Origin: JBAUHN01 sp049680295
Lineage (GTDB): Bacteria > Pseudomonadota > Alphaproteobacteria > Rhodobacterales > Rhodobacteraceae
Assembly (NCBI GenBank): GCA_049680295.1
Contig: JBAUHN010000131.1
Coordinates: forward strand, 1-7,244
Length of the DNA: 7,244 nt
Reading direction: 5' to 3'
Shown here: one piece after another, positions 1-6,082 of the stretch
Numbering within the stretch: position 1 is the stretch's first letter
How the letters are laid out: the number at the start of each line of letters is the position of its first letter
Notes under the pieces: generated by a model
Seen by the model: only the letters and a program-made list of their open reading frames with translations
Databases searched by the model: none
What the model was told of the DNA's origin: nothing
Made by a program: the position numbers and the translations under genes

Positions 1-1
1 C

Positions 2-1192
2 ACGCTATTCGAGCTAAATGAAATGCTGGAACAGCGGGTTGATGACCGGACCCGCGAATTAGGTCTGGCACTGGCCGAGGCTGAGCGCGCGAATGCATCT
101 AAGACCCGCTTTGTCGCCGCCGCCAGCCATGATCTGCTGCAACCGCTTTCTGCGGCAAAACTCTTTGTCTCCTCCATATCTGAGCAGACCAATCCCACTG
201 ACGCGCGGAGCATAACGGAAAAGGCCGAGATGGCGCTGAACAGCGTTGAGCAATTCATCGCCGCCCTTCTGGACATCTCAAAGCTGGACGCGGATCAGGC
301 CGTGTTCGAAGTACAACCATTGCGGCTGGCGGATATATTCACGCCTCTGCGCAATGAGTTGATGCCGCTGGCCCAGCACAAGGGCGTCGATATGCGGATC
401 GTCGACTGTGATCTGACGGTTGAAAGCGATCCGGGATATCTGCGCAGGATCGTGCAAAACCTGCTGACAAATGCCATCCGTTACACCGATCAGGGCCGCG
501 TGCTTGTAGGGGTGCGCCGCACTAAAAACGCAGCTCGGATCGAGGTCTGGGACACTGGCCGCGGGATCGGGCAACAAGATCAGCAAACGATTTTTCGAGA
601 GTTTGAGCGGCTCTCCCCTGATCATTCGGACACCGGTCTGGGCCTTGGCCTAGCCATTGTGGAACGGGCTTGCAAGGGCCTTGAGCACCCGCTCAGCCTT
701 TGGTCTGAACCGGGTCTGGGCAGTTGCTTTTCTTTGAATGTACCCATCCGAAAAGCCAACGGGCCAGAAGCTACATTGCAAGACGCGGGTATCACAACTG
801 CGCACCCGCAATTGTCAGACCGGCTTTTGATGCTGGTCGAAGACAACTCACAACTGGCCCAAGCCATGACAGCCATGATTGAAAGCTTTGGCACCACAGT
901 CATCCATGCGCACACGGCCGAAGAGGCACTGGATATTCTGGGAGAAATCCAACTTGTCCCCGATGCCCTGTTGGTGGATTATCAACTGGGCTCAGGCCAG
1001 AACGGCACGCAGTTCCTATCAGAGATCTTTCGCCGCTTTGGCCCTGTACCAGCCGCGATCATTTCCGCAGAACGCACCAGAAATCTGAGAGAGGCGTGCA
1101 GAAACCTGGGCACGCAGTTGTTTGCCAAACCAATTGAGAAAAACCGCCTTCAGGATTTGCTGATCGACTTGTTTCAAGACAAATCCTCTTAG
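2..1192 (+). CDS. Hybrid sensor histidine kinase, C-terminal part (5' truncated by window edge)
   Basis: Sensor kinase with a C-terminal receiver domain. The frame is open from base 2, so the true start and the sensor/membrane region lie off the window; the ATG at 23 is internal. Numbered from that Met: a coiled-coil linker (about 1-28); a HisKA domain with ASHDLLQP and phospho-acceptor His36; an HATPase domain with N box around N146/N150, G1 motif DTGRGIG (177-183), F box FREFERL (191-197) and G2 motif GLGLGL (205-210); then a receiver domain with acidic residues E273/D274, phospho-Asp D319, S348 and K369 of FAKP. All catalytic residues are present, so kinase and receiver both look active. 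The ASHDLLQPLxAAKLF box is that of ErcS/NahK-like hybrid kinases. It converges on pqqE with 12 bases between stops. Control of PQQ or alcohol/C1 oxidation genes is inferred from position only; the target is unknown. Confidence 0.9.
   Translation, partial: TLFELNEMLEQRVDDRTRELGLALAEAERANASKTRFVAAASHDLLQPLSAAKLFVSSISEQTNPTDARSITEKAEMALNSVEQFIAALLDISKLDADQAVFEVQPLRLADIFTPLRNELMPLAQHKGVDMRIVDCDLTVESDPGYLRRIVQNLLTNAIRYTDQGRVLVGVRRTKNAARIEVWDTGRGIGQQDQQTIFREFERLSPDHSDTGLGLGLAIVERACKGLEHPLSLWSEPGLGSCFSLNVPIRKANGPEATLQDAGITTAHPQLSDRLLMLVEDNSQLAQAMTAMIESFGTTVIHAHTAEEALDILGEIQLVPDALLVDYQLGSGQNGTQFLSEIFRRFGPVPAAIISAERTRNLREACRNLGTQLFAKPIEKNRLQDLLIDLFQDKSS
1152..1187 (-). terminator. Possible terminator-like stem-loop for the pqq operon
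   Basis: Perfect 8-bp inverted repeat AGGATTTG (1152-1159) and CAAATCCT (1180-1187), with a 20-base loop that holds a smaller CTTG-TTT-CAAG hairpin (1168-1178). Read on the minus strand, it lies 17 bases past the pqqE stop and is followed, 8 bases later, by a run of five T. It sits inside the 3' end of the kinase coding sequence. The long loop and the displaced T run make this weak; no better terminator is visible between the convergent genes. Confidence 0.25.
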
Positions 1193-1204
1193 CCAATCCT
1201 TCAT

Positions 1205-2299
1205 TCAAGGGCTTTTTCGGTAGACAAGTTCCGCGCTGTCATCTTGCGAAAAATCCTTAGCAAGCTTGGACATTTTCGCGTGCATCGGTGATTTGACACA
1301 GACCGGATCCGTGGCCGCCGCATCCCCGGCGATTGCCATCGCCTGACAGCGGCACCCCCCGAAATCCAACTTGCGTCGATCACAGAATTTACAGGGCTCC
1401 TGCATCCAGTCTTCGCCGCGATAAGCGTTAAAAGCATCGCCGTGATACCAGATGTCAGACAGAGATTTATCGCGAACGTTATCGAACTTAAGCGACGGAA
1501 TGCTTTGGGCCGCATGGCAGGGCAACACCGTTCCGTCTGGCGTGACATTCAACCCCGTCGTGCCCCAGCCACCCATGCAGCGTTTGGGATAATCGCTGTG
1601 ATAGTCCGCCGGGACGTAATCGATCACCAGCACGCCTTTCAATCGTGCGCGGGCTTCAGCGACAATGCGGCTGGCTTCCTTGGCCTGTTCGCGGGTTGGC
1701 ATCAGTGCGTCGCGGTTCAGCATCGCCCAGCCGTGGAACTGTACAATTGCCACCTCCATGCGCCGCGCTTTCATCGCCACGGCCATCTCGATTGCCTGCG
1801 GCAATTGATGCAAGTTCTGGCGGTGCACCACGGCGTTCAGGGTCAGCGGAAAGCCAGCCTCTACAATCCACTCTGCCGCCTGCATCTTGCGGGCAAAGCC
1901 CCCTTTATAGCCGCCAATCCGGTCCGCCATATCTGCGTCTGTGCCTTGCAAGGACAGTTGGATATGATCTAGCCCTGCCGCGTCCAATTCAGCCAAGCGG
2001 CGCTGGGTCAGTCCAATCGCAGAGGTGATGAGATTGGTGTAAAGACCCGCCTTCCGCGCGGCATCCACCAATGCCACCAGATCACGCCGCGAGGCAGGTT
2101 CCCCCCCCGACAGATGCAATTGCAACACGCCCAAAGCAGCGGCTTGGGTGAACACATCTGCCCAAGCTTCGGCATCCAGTTCGCTGTCCTTCTTGGCCAT
2201 CTCAACCGGGTTGGAACAATAGGGACAGGACAACGGGCATCGGTAGGTCAGTTCTGCCAACATGGCGATGGGCGCGGGAATATTTGCGGGTGTGGCCAT
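1205..2299 (-). CDS. pqqE: PqqE, radical SAM/SPASM enzyme of PQQ biosynthesis
   Basis: Radical SAM enzyme that forms the C-C bond between the conserved Glu and Tyr of the PqqA peptide, working with PqqD; cytoplasmic. The 364-residue length is normal. The SAM-cluster motif is C21-P-L-S-C25-P-Y-C28, followed by the SAM-binding LSGGEP at 63-68. The C-terminal SPASM domain keeps all expected auxiliary-cluster cysteines: C241, C261, C303, C306, C316, C318 and C334, with D312 in the KLDFGGCRC stretch, so both auxiliary Fe-S clusters can be built. The ATG at 2299 overlaps the pqqD stop by one base (TGATG), which suggests translational coupling. It is the last gene of the operon in this window. Identification is based on family motifs and on the complete pqqABCD context. 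Confidence 0.97.
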   Translation of the reverse strand: MATPANIPAPIAMLAELTYRCPLSCPYCSNPVEMAKKDSELDAEAWADVFTQAAALGVLQLHLSGGEPASRRDLVALVDAARKAGLYTNLITSAIGLTQRRLAELDAAGLDHIQLSLQGTDADMADRIGGYKGGFARKMQAAEWIVEAGFPLTLNAVVHRQNLHQLPQAIEMAVAMKARRMEVAIVQFHGWAMLNRDALMPTREQAKEASRIVAEARARLKGVLVIDYVPADYHSDYPKRCMGGWGTTGLNVTPDGTVLPCHAAQSIPSLKFDNVRDKSLSDIWYHGDAFNAYRGEDWMQEPCKFCDRRKLDFGGCRCQAMAIAGDAAATDPVCVKSPMHAKMSKLAKDFSQDDSAELVYRKSP

Positions 2300-2580
2300 C
2301 AGGACAGCTCCAGTATACGGCGATCTGTCAGGCTGGTGATGAATTCAGCCACATCTCCCTCAATTTGGTCCACAGGTGCGGCGTATTTCGCACCAAGTCG
2401 GGCAACCACCTCTGCAAAACTGCGGCTGCCGTCAATTTCCTGCACAATTGCCAGCCCGATAGCGTCAAGATTGATGGTGCGCTCGGGCGCCAATAACACC
2501 CATAGCCCGCGCACCTTATCCTCGTGCAGGCGCACACCGCGTGGGATCAAAGGGATCGCCTTGCCGCTAATCTTACTCAT
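2299..2580 (-). CDS. pqqD: PqqD, PqqA-binding chaperone (RiPP recognition element)
   Basis: Small winged-helix peptide-binding protein (RiPP recognition element) that binds PqqA and delivers it to PqqE. It has 93 residues, the usual length, and shows the family pattern: IPRGVRLHED near the N-terminus, LLAPERTINLD (29-39), EIDG (48-51), and a C-terminal helix DVAEFITSL. The frame stays open upstream to a Met at 2757, but that extension lies inside pqqC in another frame and has a low-complexity Gly/Ala/Cys composition. The ATG at 2580 is the right start: it overlaps the pqqC stop as ATGA, and the family homology begins just after it. It is a free-standing gene here, not fused to pqqC as in Methylorubrum extorquens. 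Confidence 0.95.
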   Translation of the reverse strand: MSKISGKAIPLIPRGVRLHEDKVRGLWVLLAPERTINLDAIGLAIVQEIDGSRSFAEVVARLGAKYAAPVDQIEGDVAEFITSLTDRRILELS

Positions 2581-3323
2581 TGTCGTGCATCGCTTAGATG
2601 ATTGCCCGGCTGCCAACAACCCGGCGGGATGCGCCCAGGCGTTACATAGGCCGCATACAATGCATCCAGCTGCGCCCAAAGCACATCGGTCTTGAAGATC
2701 AGCGCCGCCGCCGCGGCATCCTGCTTCTCCGCCGTATCCGCGTGCTCCAACACCCATGCCAGCCCAAAAGCCACGTCCTTGGGGGCCTCTGTCAGACGGT
2801 TACGAAAATAGGACAGGCTGCTGTCGTCGGCGAAATCATAGTTTGCCAACAGCCCTTCGATCCTAGCAGCATGGATCGCAGGCGCAAAAAGTTCAGTTAG
2901 GGATGCCGCCACCGCCTCAAGCAATGTCTTGTCGCGCACAAAGCGGACGTAGGCATCAACCGCAAAGCGCGTCGCGGGCAGCACGCCAGCCTTGCTTGCG
3001 ACATAACCCCGGTCCAGCCCGACTGCATCCGCCAGCCGCAGCCATCGGGCGATCCCGCCTTCATTCTCATCCGTGCCATCGTGGTCTTCGATGCGCGATC
3101 GCCACGCACGGCGCAAGGCAGGGTCCTCTACACGGCTCATGAAAGCGGCGTCTTTGATCGGAATACTGGCCTGATAATAAAAGCGGTTGATCACCCATGC
3201 GCGAACCTGATCGGGTGTACATCCCCCGAAATGCAACAAATGGTGAAATGGATGTTTGTCATGATATCGCTCTGCGCCGATCTGGCGTAGGCGGGCTTCG
3301 AAATCCGCAGGCGAGGCTGTCAT
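2577..3323 (-). CDS. pqqC: PqqC, pyrroloquinoline-quinone synthase
   Basis: Cofactorless oxidase that catalyses the last step, ring closure and multi-electron oxidation of the intermediate AHQQ to PQQ using O2. It belongs to the all-helical TENA/PqqC fold. The 248 residues match the family length. Residues equivalent to the Klebsiella active site are present with a constant offset of 3: H81 (EDHDG), E144, H151, R154 (HAARIEG), Y172, R176 and K211. On this basis the enzyme should be functional. Translation is coupled on both sides: its ATG overlaps the pqqB stop as ATGA (3320-3323), and its TGA overlaps the pqqD start (2577-2580). Confidence 0.97.
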   Translation of the reverse strand: MTASPADFEARLRQIGAERYHDKHPFHHLLHFGGCTPDQVRAWVINRFYYQASIPIKDAAFMSRVEDPALRRAWRSRIEDHDGTDENEGGIARWLRLADAVGLDRGYVASKAGVLPATRFAVDAYVRFVRDKTLLEAVAASLTELFAPAIHAARIEGLLANYDFADDSSLSYFRNRLTEAPKDVAFGLAWVLEHADTAEKQDAAAAALIFKTDVLWAQLDALYAAYVTPGRIPPGCWQPGNHLSDARQ

Positions 3324-4216
3324 ATCGTCAACTCCAACCCGTCATAAGCAACGGTCCAACCCGCAGCTTCAACCGCTTTGCGCTGATCTGATCGGGGGCG
3401 CAAGACGGGGTTTGTGTTGTTCATGTGGACAAAGACCTTGCGCGCGACCGCGATATCCTCGAACGCCGCAATCGAACCGTCCTCACCCGACATCGACATA
3501 TGGCCCATCCGCCGCCCTGTCTTTTGGCTCAGCCCAGCCTGCACCATCTCATCATCCTGCCAAAGTGTTCCGTCAAACATCACCATGTCAGCACCTTCGA
3601 TCCGGTCCCGCAACTCGGGACGCATGGCGGCACATCCGGGGATGTAGTAGACATTCTTGCCTTCACTGCGCAGGTGCACGCCGACAGTCTGTTCCCCTAA
3701 AAGGTCAGTTTGCACCTCTTCGCCTTCCAGATAAAGCGGCACTTTTCCCGGCACCGCAAACAGCTGCGCGGTTAGGCCTGCCACCAGCTCAAATTCCTCG
3801 TCCAATGCAATCTGCACCCGAGAGACGTAGTTGGGATTGAGTGCCGCAAAAATCGAGTTGTCTGCCAACACCTGATGGATTTCCGCCGTGGCGAAAAGCG
3901 TGAAGGCTTGCTGTTCGCGCAGGGTCAATAACCCGGCCACATGGTCGATATCACCATTGGTCAACAAGACGGATCGTAAAGGAGATTTGCGCAGATCAGT
4001 TGGATGCAAGGCCTTTGCCCGCGCCATCTGCTCTCGAATATCAGGGGATGCGTTTAGCACAGCCCAATCGTCTCCGTTGGCGCTAAATGCAACGGAGGAT
4101 TGGGATTGGGGCGGTATTTTACCTGCCCGCGCTAGGTTACAGTTTTCACAACCACAGTTCCATTGAGGCAAACCACCACCGGCCGCCGCCCCAAGGATAT
4201 GCGCGCGGAATGTCAT
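3320..4216 (-). CDS. pqqB: PqqB, metallo-beta-lactamase-fold PQQ biosynthesis enzyme
   Basis: Metallo-hydrolase-fold protein of the PQQ pathway. The family is reported to act as an iron-dependent hydroxylase on the Glu-Tyr-derived intermediate; an older proposal was PQQ export. The 298-residue length is typical. Visible motifs are the glycine-rich N-terminus GAAAGGGLPQWN, the structural Zn motif C21-G-C23-E-N-C26, the metal-site motif TNGDIDH (86-92, with D89, D91, H92), a FDGT motif with D215, the GHMSMSG segment (238-244), and VHMNNTNP with H264. The start at 4216 lies 23 bases after the pqqA stop. The only Shine-Dalgarno-like sequence is a weak GCGGGG about 6 bases upstream, so expression may be lower than that of pqqA. 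Confidence 0.97.
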   Translation of the reverse strand: MTFRAHILGAAAGGGLPQWNCGCENCNLARAGKIPPQSQSSVAFSANGDDWAVLNASPDIREQMARAKALHPTDLRKSPLRSVLLTNGDIDHVAGLLTLREQQAFTLFATAEIHQVLADNSIFAALNPNYVSRVQIALDEEFELVAGLTAQLFAVPGKVPLYLEGEEVQTDLLGEQTVGVHLRSEGKNVYYIPGCAAMRPELRDRIEGADMVMFDGTLWQDDEMVQAGLSQKTGRRMGHMSMSGEDGSIAAFEDIAVARKVFVHMNNTNPVLRPRSDQRKAVEAAGWTVAYDGLELTI

Positions 4217-4239
4217 TGCGAACCCCGCACGCAGTGTTT

Positions 4240-4344
4240 TTAGAACAGATCGCCGTCGTCTGGACTACGATCACCGTCCGGACCGTACATGTTGATTTCC
4301 ATGCCGCATTCGATTTCACGAATGATTGGTTTTGACCATGCCAT
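4240..4344 (-). CDS. pqqA: PqqA, ribosomal precursor peptide of PQQ
   Basis: A 34-codon gene for the substrate peptide of PQQ synthesis. The N-terminus MAWSKPIIREIECGMEINMY carries the diagnostic E-x-x-x-Y motif, with E16 and Y20 as the two residues that are cross-linked and become PQQ. The Trp/Lys/Pro start and the EIxCGME stretch also match alphaproteobacterial PqqA. After Tyr20 comes a 14-residue acidic tail with five Asp, longer than the 9-residue tail of the M. extorquens peptide as I recall it. The start is fixed by a strong ribosome site GGGAGG 7 bases upstream; another ATG at 4339 is out of frame. It is first in the operon, 23 bases before pqqB. Such small genes are easily missed by gene callers. 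Confidence 0.96.
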   Translation of the reverse strand: MAWSKPIIREIECGMEINMYGPDGDRSPDDGDLF

Positions 4345-4351
4345 GAGTTTT

Positions 4352-4357
4352 CCTCCC
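4352..4357 (-). promoter_or_regulatory. Ribosome binding site of pqqA
   Basis: GGGAGG on the minus strand, 7 bases upstream of the pqqA ATG. It is the strongest Shine-Dalgarno sequence in the operon and settles the start of this very short gene. Strong initiation fits the need for PqqA in excess over the enzymes. Confidence 0.85.
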
Positions 4358-4406
4358 AAAAAATCAGTTGCTTTACCTGAAGCAGTGTCGGGCGGTTACA
4401 GCCTCG

Positions 4407-4423
4407 AGTCTATGAGACCAAGG
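4407..4423 (+). repeat. 17-base sequence upstream of the cytochrome gene, repeated in two halves downstream
   Basis: AGTCTATGAGACCAAGG occurs here intact. Its first ten bases recur at 4962-4971, overlapping the cytochrome stop, and its last ten bases recur at 5026-5035, in the same order and orientation. The two copies therefore flank the cytochrome gene, the second being interrupted by about 57 bases bounded by GAG on both sides. It may be the remains of a duplication or insertion, or chance. Confidence 0.35.
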
Positions 4424-4447
4424 TATGAGTTCGCCAAACAATGGTAC

Positions 4448-4469
4448 AGGGTCAACAGGTTCTGACCCT
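4448..4469. promoter_or_regulatory. Inverted repeat 1 in pqqA/cytochrome intergenic region (candidate operator)
   Basis: Perfect 7-bp inverted repeat AGGGTCA (4448-4454) and TGACCCT (4463-4469) separated by 8 bases. It lies in the 217-base divergent region, 104 bases upstream of pqqA and 93 bases upstream of the cytochrome start. It resembles a two-half-site operator for a dimeric regulator. No T run follows on either strand, so it does not look like a terminator. The regulator is not identifiable. Confidence 0.45.
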
Positions 4470-4473
4470 AGTG

Positions 4474-4494
4474 CTTTGGTCGAAACGACCAAAG
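4474..4494. promoter_or_regulatory. Inverted repeat 2, 9-bp perfect palindrome (candidate operator)
   Basis: Perfect 9-bp arms CTTTGGTCG (4474-4482) and CGACCAAAG (4486-4494) around a central AAA. Only four bases separate it from inverted repeat 1. Another TTGGT half-site-like element follows at 4500-4504. The palindrome sits directly upstream of the candidate cytochrome -35 element, a usual place for an activator. Without a T run on either side it is unlikely to be an intrinsic terminator. A 21-base palindrome this perfect is unlikely by chance in a short intergenic region. Confidence 0.55.
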
Positions 4495-4499
4495 TCCAA

Positions 4500-4528
4500 T
4501 TGGTTCTAAGCTTCTCAACGCCTAATAA
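4500..4528 (+). promoter_or_regulatory. Candidate sigma-70-type promoter of the cytochrome gene
   Basis: TTGGTT (4500-4505) and TAATAA (4523-4528) with a 17-base spacer. Each hexamer matches consensus at only about three or four positions, but the spacing is ideal and it would give a leader of roughly 25-30 bases ending in a good ribosome site. Weak elements with a palindrome just upstream would suit an activated promoter. No comparable promoter was found for pqqA on the other strand. Confidence 0.3.
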
Positions 4529-4550
4529 ACTCACTCGACTCTTCAGTTCA

Positions 4551-4555
4551 AGGAG
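4551..4555 (+). promoter_or_regulatory. Ribosome binding site of the cytochrome c gene
   Basis: AGGAG, 6 bases upstream of the ATG at 4562. It supports that start, which is also the start that gives a proper signal peptide. Confidence 0.8.
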
Positions 4556-4561
4556 CACTGT

Positions 4562-4963
4562 ATGTTTACCCGAAATTGGTTCTTCGCTGGCTTGATCTTT
4601 GGCCTAAGCACGTCACTCGCAGGTGCTGAAGGGGACAGCAAGAAAGGTGAACGCGTCTTCAAGAAATGCAAAGCTTGCCACCAAATCGGCGAAGGTGCCA
4701 AATCCCGTACCGGCCCCATCCTGACCGGCATCATAGACGCTTCCGCTGGTATCGACCCTGATTTTGGGTATTCGGACGCCTTAAAGGCCGCCGCAGAAGA
4801 CGGGTTGGTGTGGAACCAAGACGCCCTGACCGCGTTTCTGACGAAACCGAGGGATTTCTTGCCCAAAACCAAGATGTCGTTTTCGGGTCTGCGAAAAGAA
4901 AAAGACATCGATGATTTGCTTGCTTACCTGCAGACTTTTGAAAGTGACGTCAAAGACGATTAG
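4562..4963 (+). CDS. Secreted small class I c-type cytochrome
   Basis: Soluble periplasmic electron carrier of 133 residues. Residues 1-22 form a signal peptide: basic R4, hydrophobic core WFFAGLIFGL, and an A-G-A cleavage site before E23. The mature part has a single heme-binding motif C36-K-A-C39-H40, and M105 in PKTKMSF is the likely sixth heme ligand. The Lys-rich sequence around the heme and the C-terminal helix (DIDDLLAYLQTF) fit cytochrome c2/c550 types. It is divergent from pqqA across a region with two palindromes. PQQ-dependent alcohol dehydrogenases in proteobacteria commonly give electrons to a small c-type cytochrome, so that role is inferred from position; the iso-cytochrome c2 of Rhodobacter sphaeroides is a possible relative. 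I cannot assign a gene name. Confidence 0.9.
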   Translation: MFTRNWFFAGLIFGLSTSLAGAEGDSKKGERVFKKCKACHQIGEGAKSRTGPILTGIIDASAGIDPDFGYSDALKAAAEDGLVWNQDALTAFLTKPRDFLPKTKMSFSGLRKEKDIDDLLAYLQTFESDVKDD

Positions 4964-5119
4964 TCTATGAGCTGCAAATGCAGCGGAGAAGCCTGTGAGA
5001 TGCGCTTGGACCTTTTTCACTTTTGGAGACCAAGGCCGTAACATAAGCGCCATTATCGGCTTGATGCCTGCCACCAGGGCCCGTTCTAAGCTATCAATTC
5101 GCCAGATGGTTGGCCTGAT
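4964..5119. other. Non-coding gap between convergent genes
   Basis: 156 bases between the cytochrome stop and the hydrolase stop. It contains a short hairpin, GCTGC (4971-4975) and GCAGC (4980-4984), with no T run after it, and part of a split repeat shared with 4407-4423 (listed separately). No convincing gene or intrinsic terminator is visible. Confidence 0.5.
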
Positions 5120-6074
5120 TTAGGTATTTCCCACTTGTTCAGTGCCGCTGAAAAACTCGACTATCTGGTTCATCACTTCCCCACCGATTTCAGGGATTTC
5201 CGTCAACACATCGTGCTTCGCATTTTTGATCACCTCGAACGTCCCATTTGGCCATCTTTCCATACGATCTTTTATCGCGCGATTGTCGACCAGTTCGTCC
5301 AATTCACCGCAAAACGTGATGCAGGGAATGTCAGGTGAGTGCATTTTTGACAGGCTTCGACATTCAGAGAGGCCTTGATAGAGCCACGCCATGCTCGGCC
5401 CACCGATCTGTAGATCAGGAACGGTTCGAGCCTGATCTACCCAGTAGTCATACATATCTGAGTTTCGGGTCAGGTTATTTTTTTCGAAAGGCGTCTTTAG
5501 CATATAAATCTCGCCACTCTCACCGGGAACGTAGATGTGGCCTTTGCCAATCTTCTGCGCCGCCCATGAGAGGGGCCAAGCTGCAATTCGCTGTAACGGT
5601 GACATTTTTATGCCGAACATAAGGGGAGATAAAGGCAGTCGCTGCAACAGGTAATCCTTCCAGCATTGCACGTAGGCCGATACAGGCTCCCATCGAAACC
5701 CCGACCAAGTACCACGGCTTCGGCAGATCAAGTTCCTCAGCTGCTTTGACCATTGCCGCGACATCTTTCTGGTAATCTGAAAAGCGATGGATGTGGCCTA
5801 TGTGTGGGTCATCAGCCATCCGGTCGGAGAGACCTTGGCTCCGCCAATCAATAACTACAGTCGAAAATCCGTTCTTGTCGAAATCCTTGGCAACCCGCCC
5901 GTATCTTTCGATGTACCCAAAGCGCCCGAGGAAAAGTAGAATAGTCCCTTTGCGGTCTTTGCTAGATCCATAGGTGCCGACACGTACGCGCGCATTGTCA
6001 TCCGTTTGAACCCAATATGCCGCGCCCTGAGAGGGCCCGTCCGCAATTTCTGAATAGAGTTTCGCCTGTTCCAT
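5120..6074 (-). pseudogene. Alpha/beta hydrolase (lysophospholipase-like), split by a single-base frameshift
   Basis: Alpha/beta-hydrolase-fold protein similar to the PldB/monoglyceride-lipase-like hydrolases of Rhodobacterales; the substrate is not known. It is read in two frames. The first, from the ATG at 6074, gives residues 1-151: VIDWRSQGLSDR (74-85), then the nucleophile elbow G125-V-S127-M-G129, where most relatives have GHSMG. The second frame resumes at 5620 and gives 166 residues with the catalytic Asp in GELDELVD and the catalytic His in NAKHDV. Dropping one A of 5621-5622 (minus strand CCCCTTATG to CCCCTATG) restores a continuous 317-residue protein of normal length with the whole Ser-Asp-His triad (S127, D259, H287). 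Without correction the first frame runs out-of-phase to 5520. The start has an AGGTGG site and lies 8 bases after the membrane-protein stop, so the two form an operon. It may be a recent pseudogene or a sequencing error. Confidence 0.85.
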
Positions 6075-6082
6075 GTGTCCAC

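Noticed and set aside
1442..1972. Long plus-strand reading frame opposite pqqE
   Set aside because: Antisense shadow of a high-G+C gene; no recognisable domain and no ribosome site, whereas pqqE has all its motifs.
2114..2695. Plus-strand reading frame of 193 codons opposite pqqE, pqqD and pqqC
   Set aside because: It spans three well-supported minus-strand genes and its translation resembles no protein family.
2581..2757. N-terminal extension of PqqD to a Met at 2757
   Set aside because: It lies inside pqqC in another frame, has low-complexity Gly/Ala/Cys-rich sequence, and the ATGA overlap plus family homology place the start at 2580.
4373..4558. Small minus-strand reading frame of 61 codons in the pqqA/cytochrome intergenic region
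   Set aside because: It runs through both palindromes and the cytochrome ribosome site and promoter candidate; no family likeness and no Shine-Dalgarno support.
4971..4984. GCTGC-AAAT-GCAGC hairpin after the cytochrome gene as a terminator
   Set aside because: The stem is only 5-6 bp and is followed by a purine-rich stretch, not a T run.
5618..5627. Programmed +1 frameshift in the hydrolase
   Set aside because: There is no stop codon at the shift site and no stimulatory element that I can see; a one-base error or mutation explains it more simply. Kept only as a testable alternative.
5855..6082. 75-codon minus-strand reading frame overlapping the hydrolase start
   Set aside because: It is out of frame with the well-supported hydrolase N-terminus and has no coding signature.
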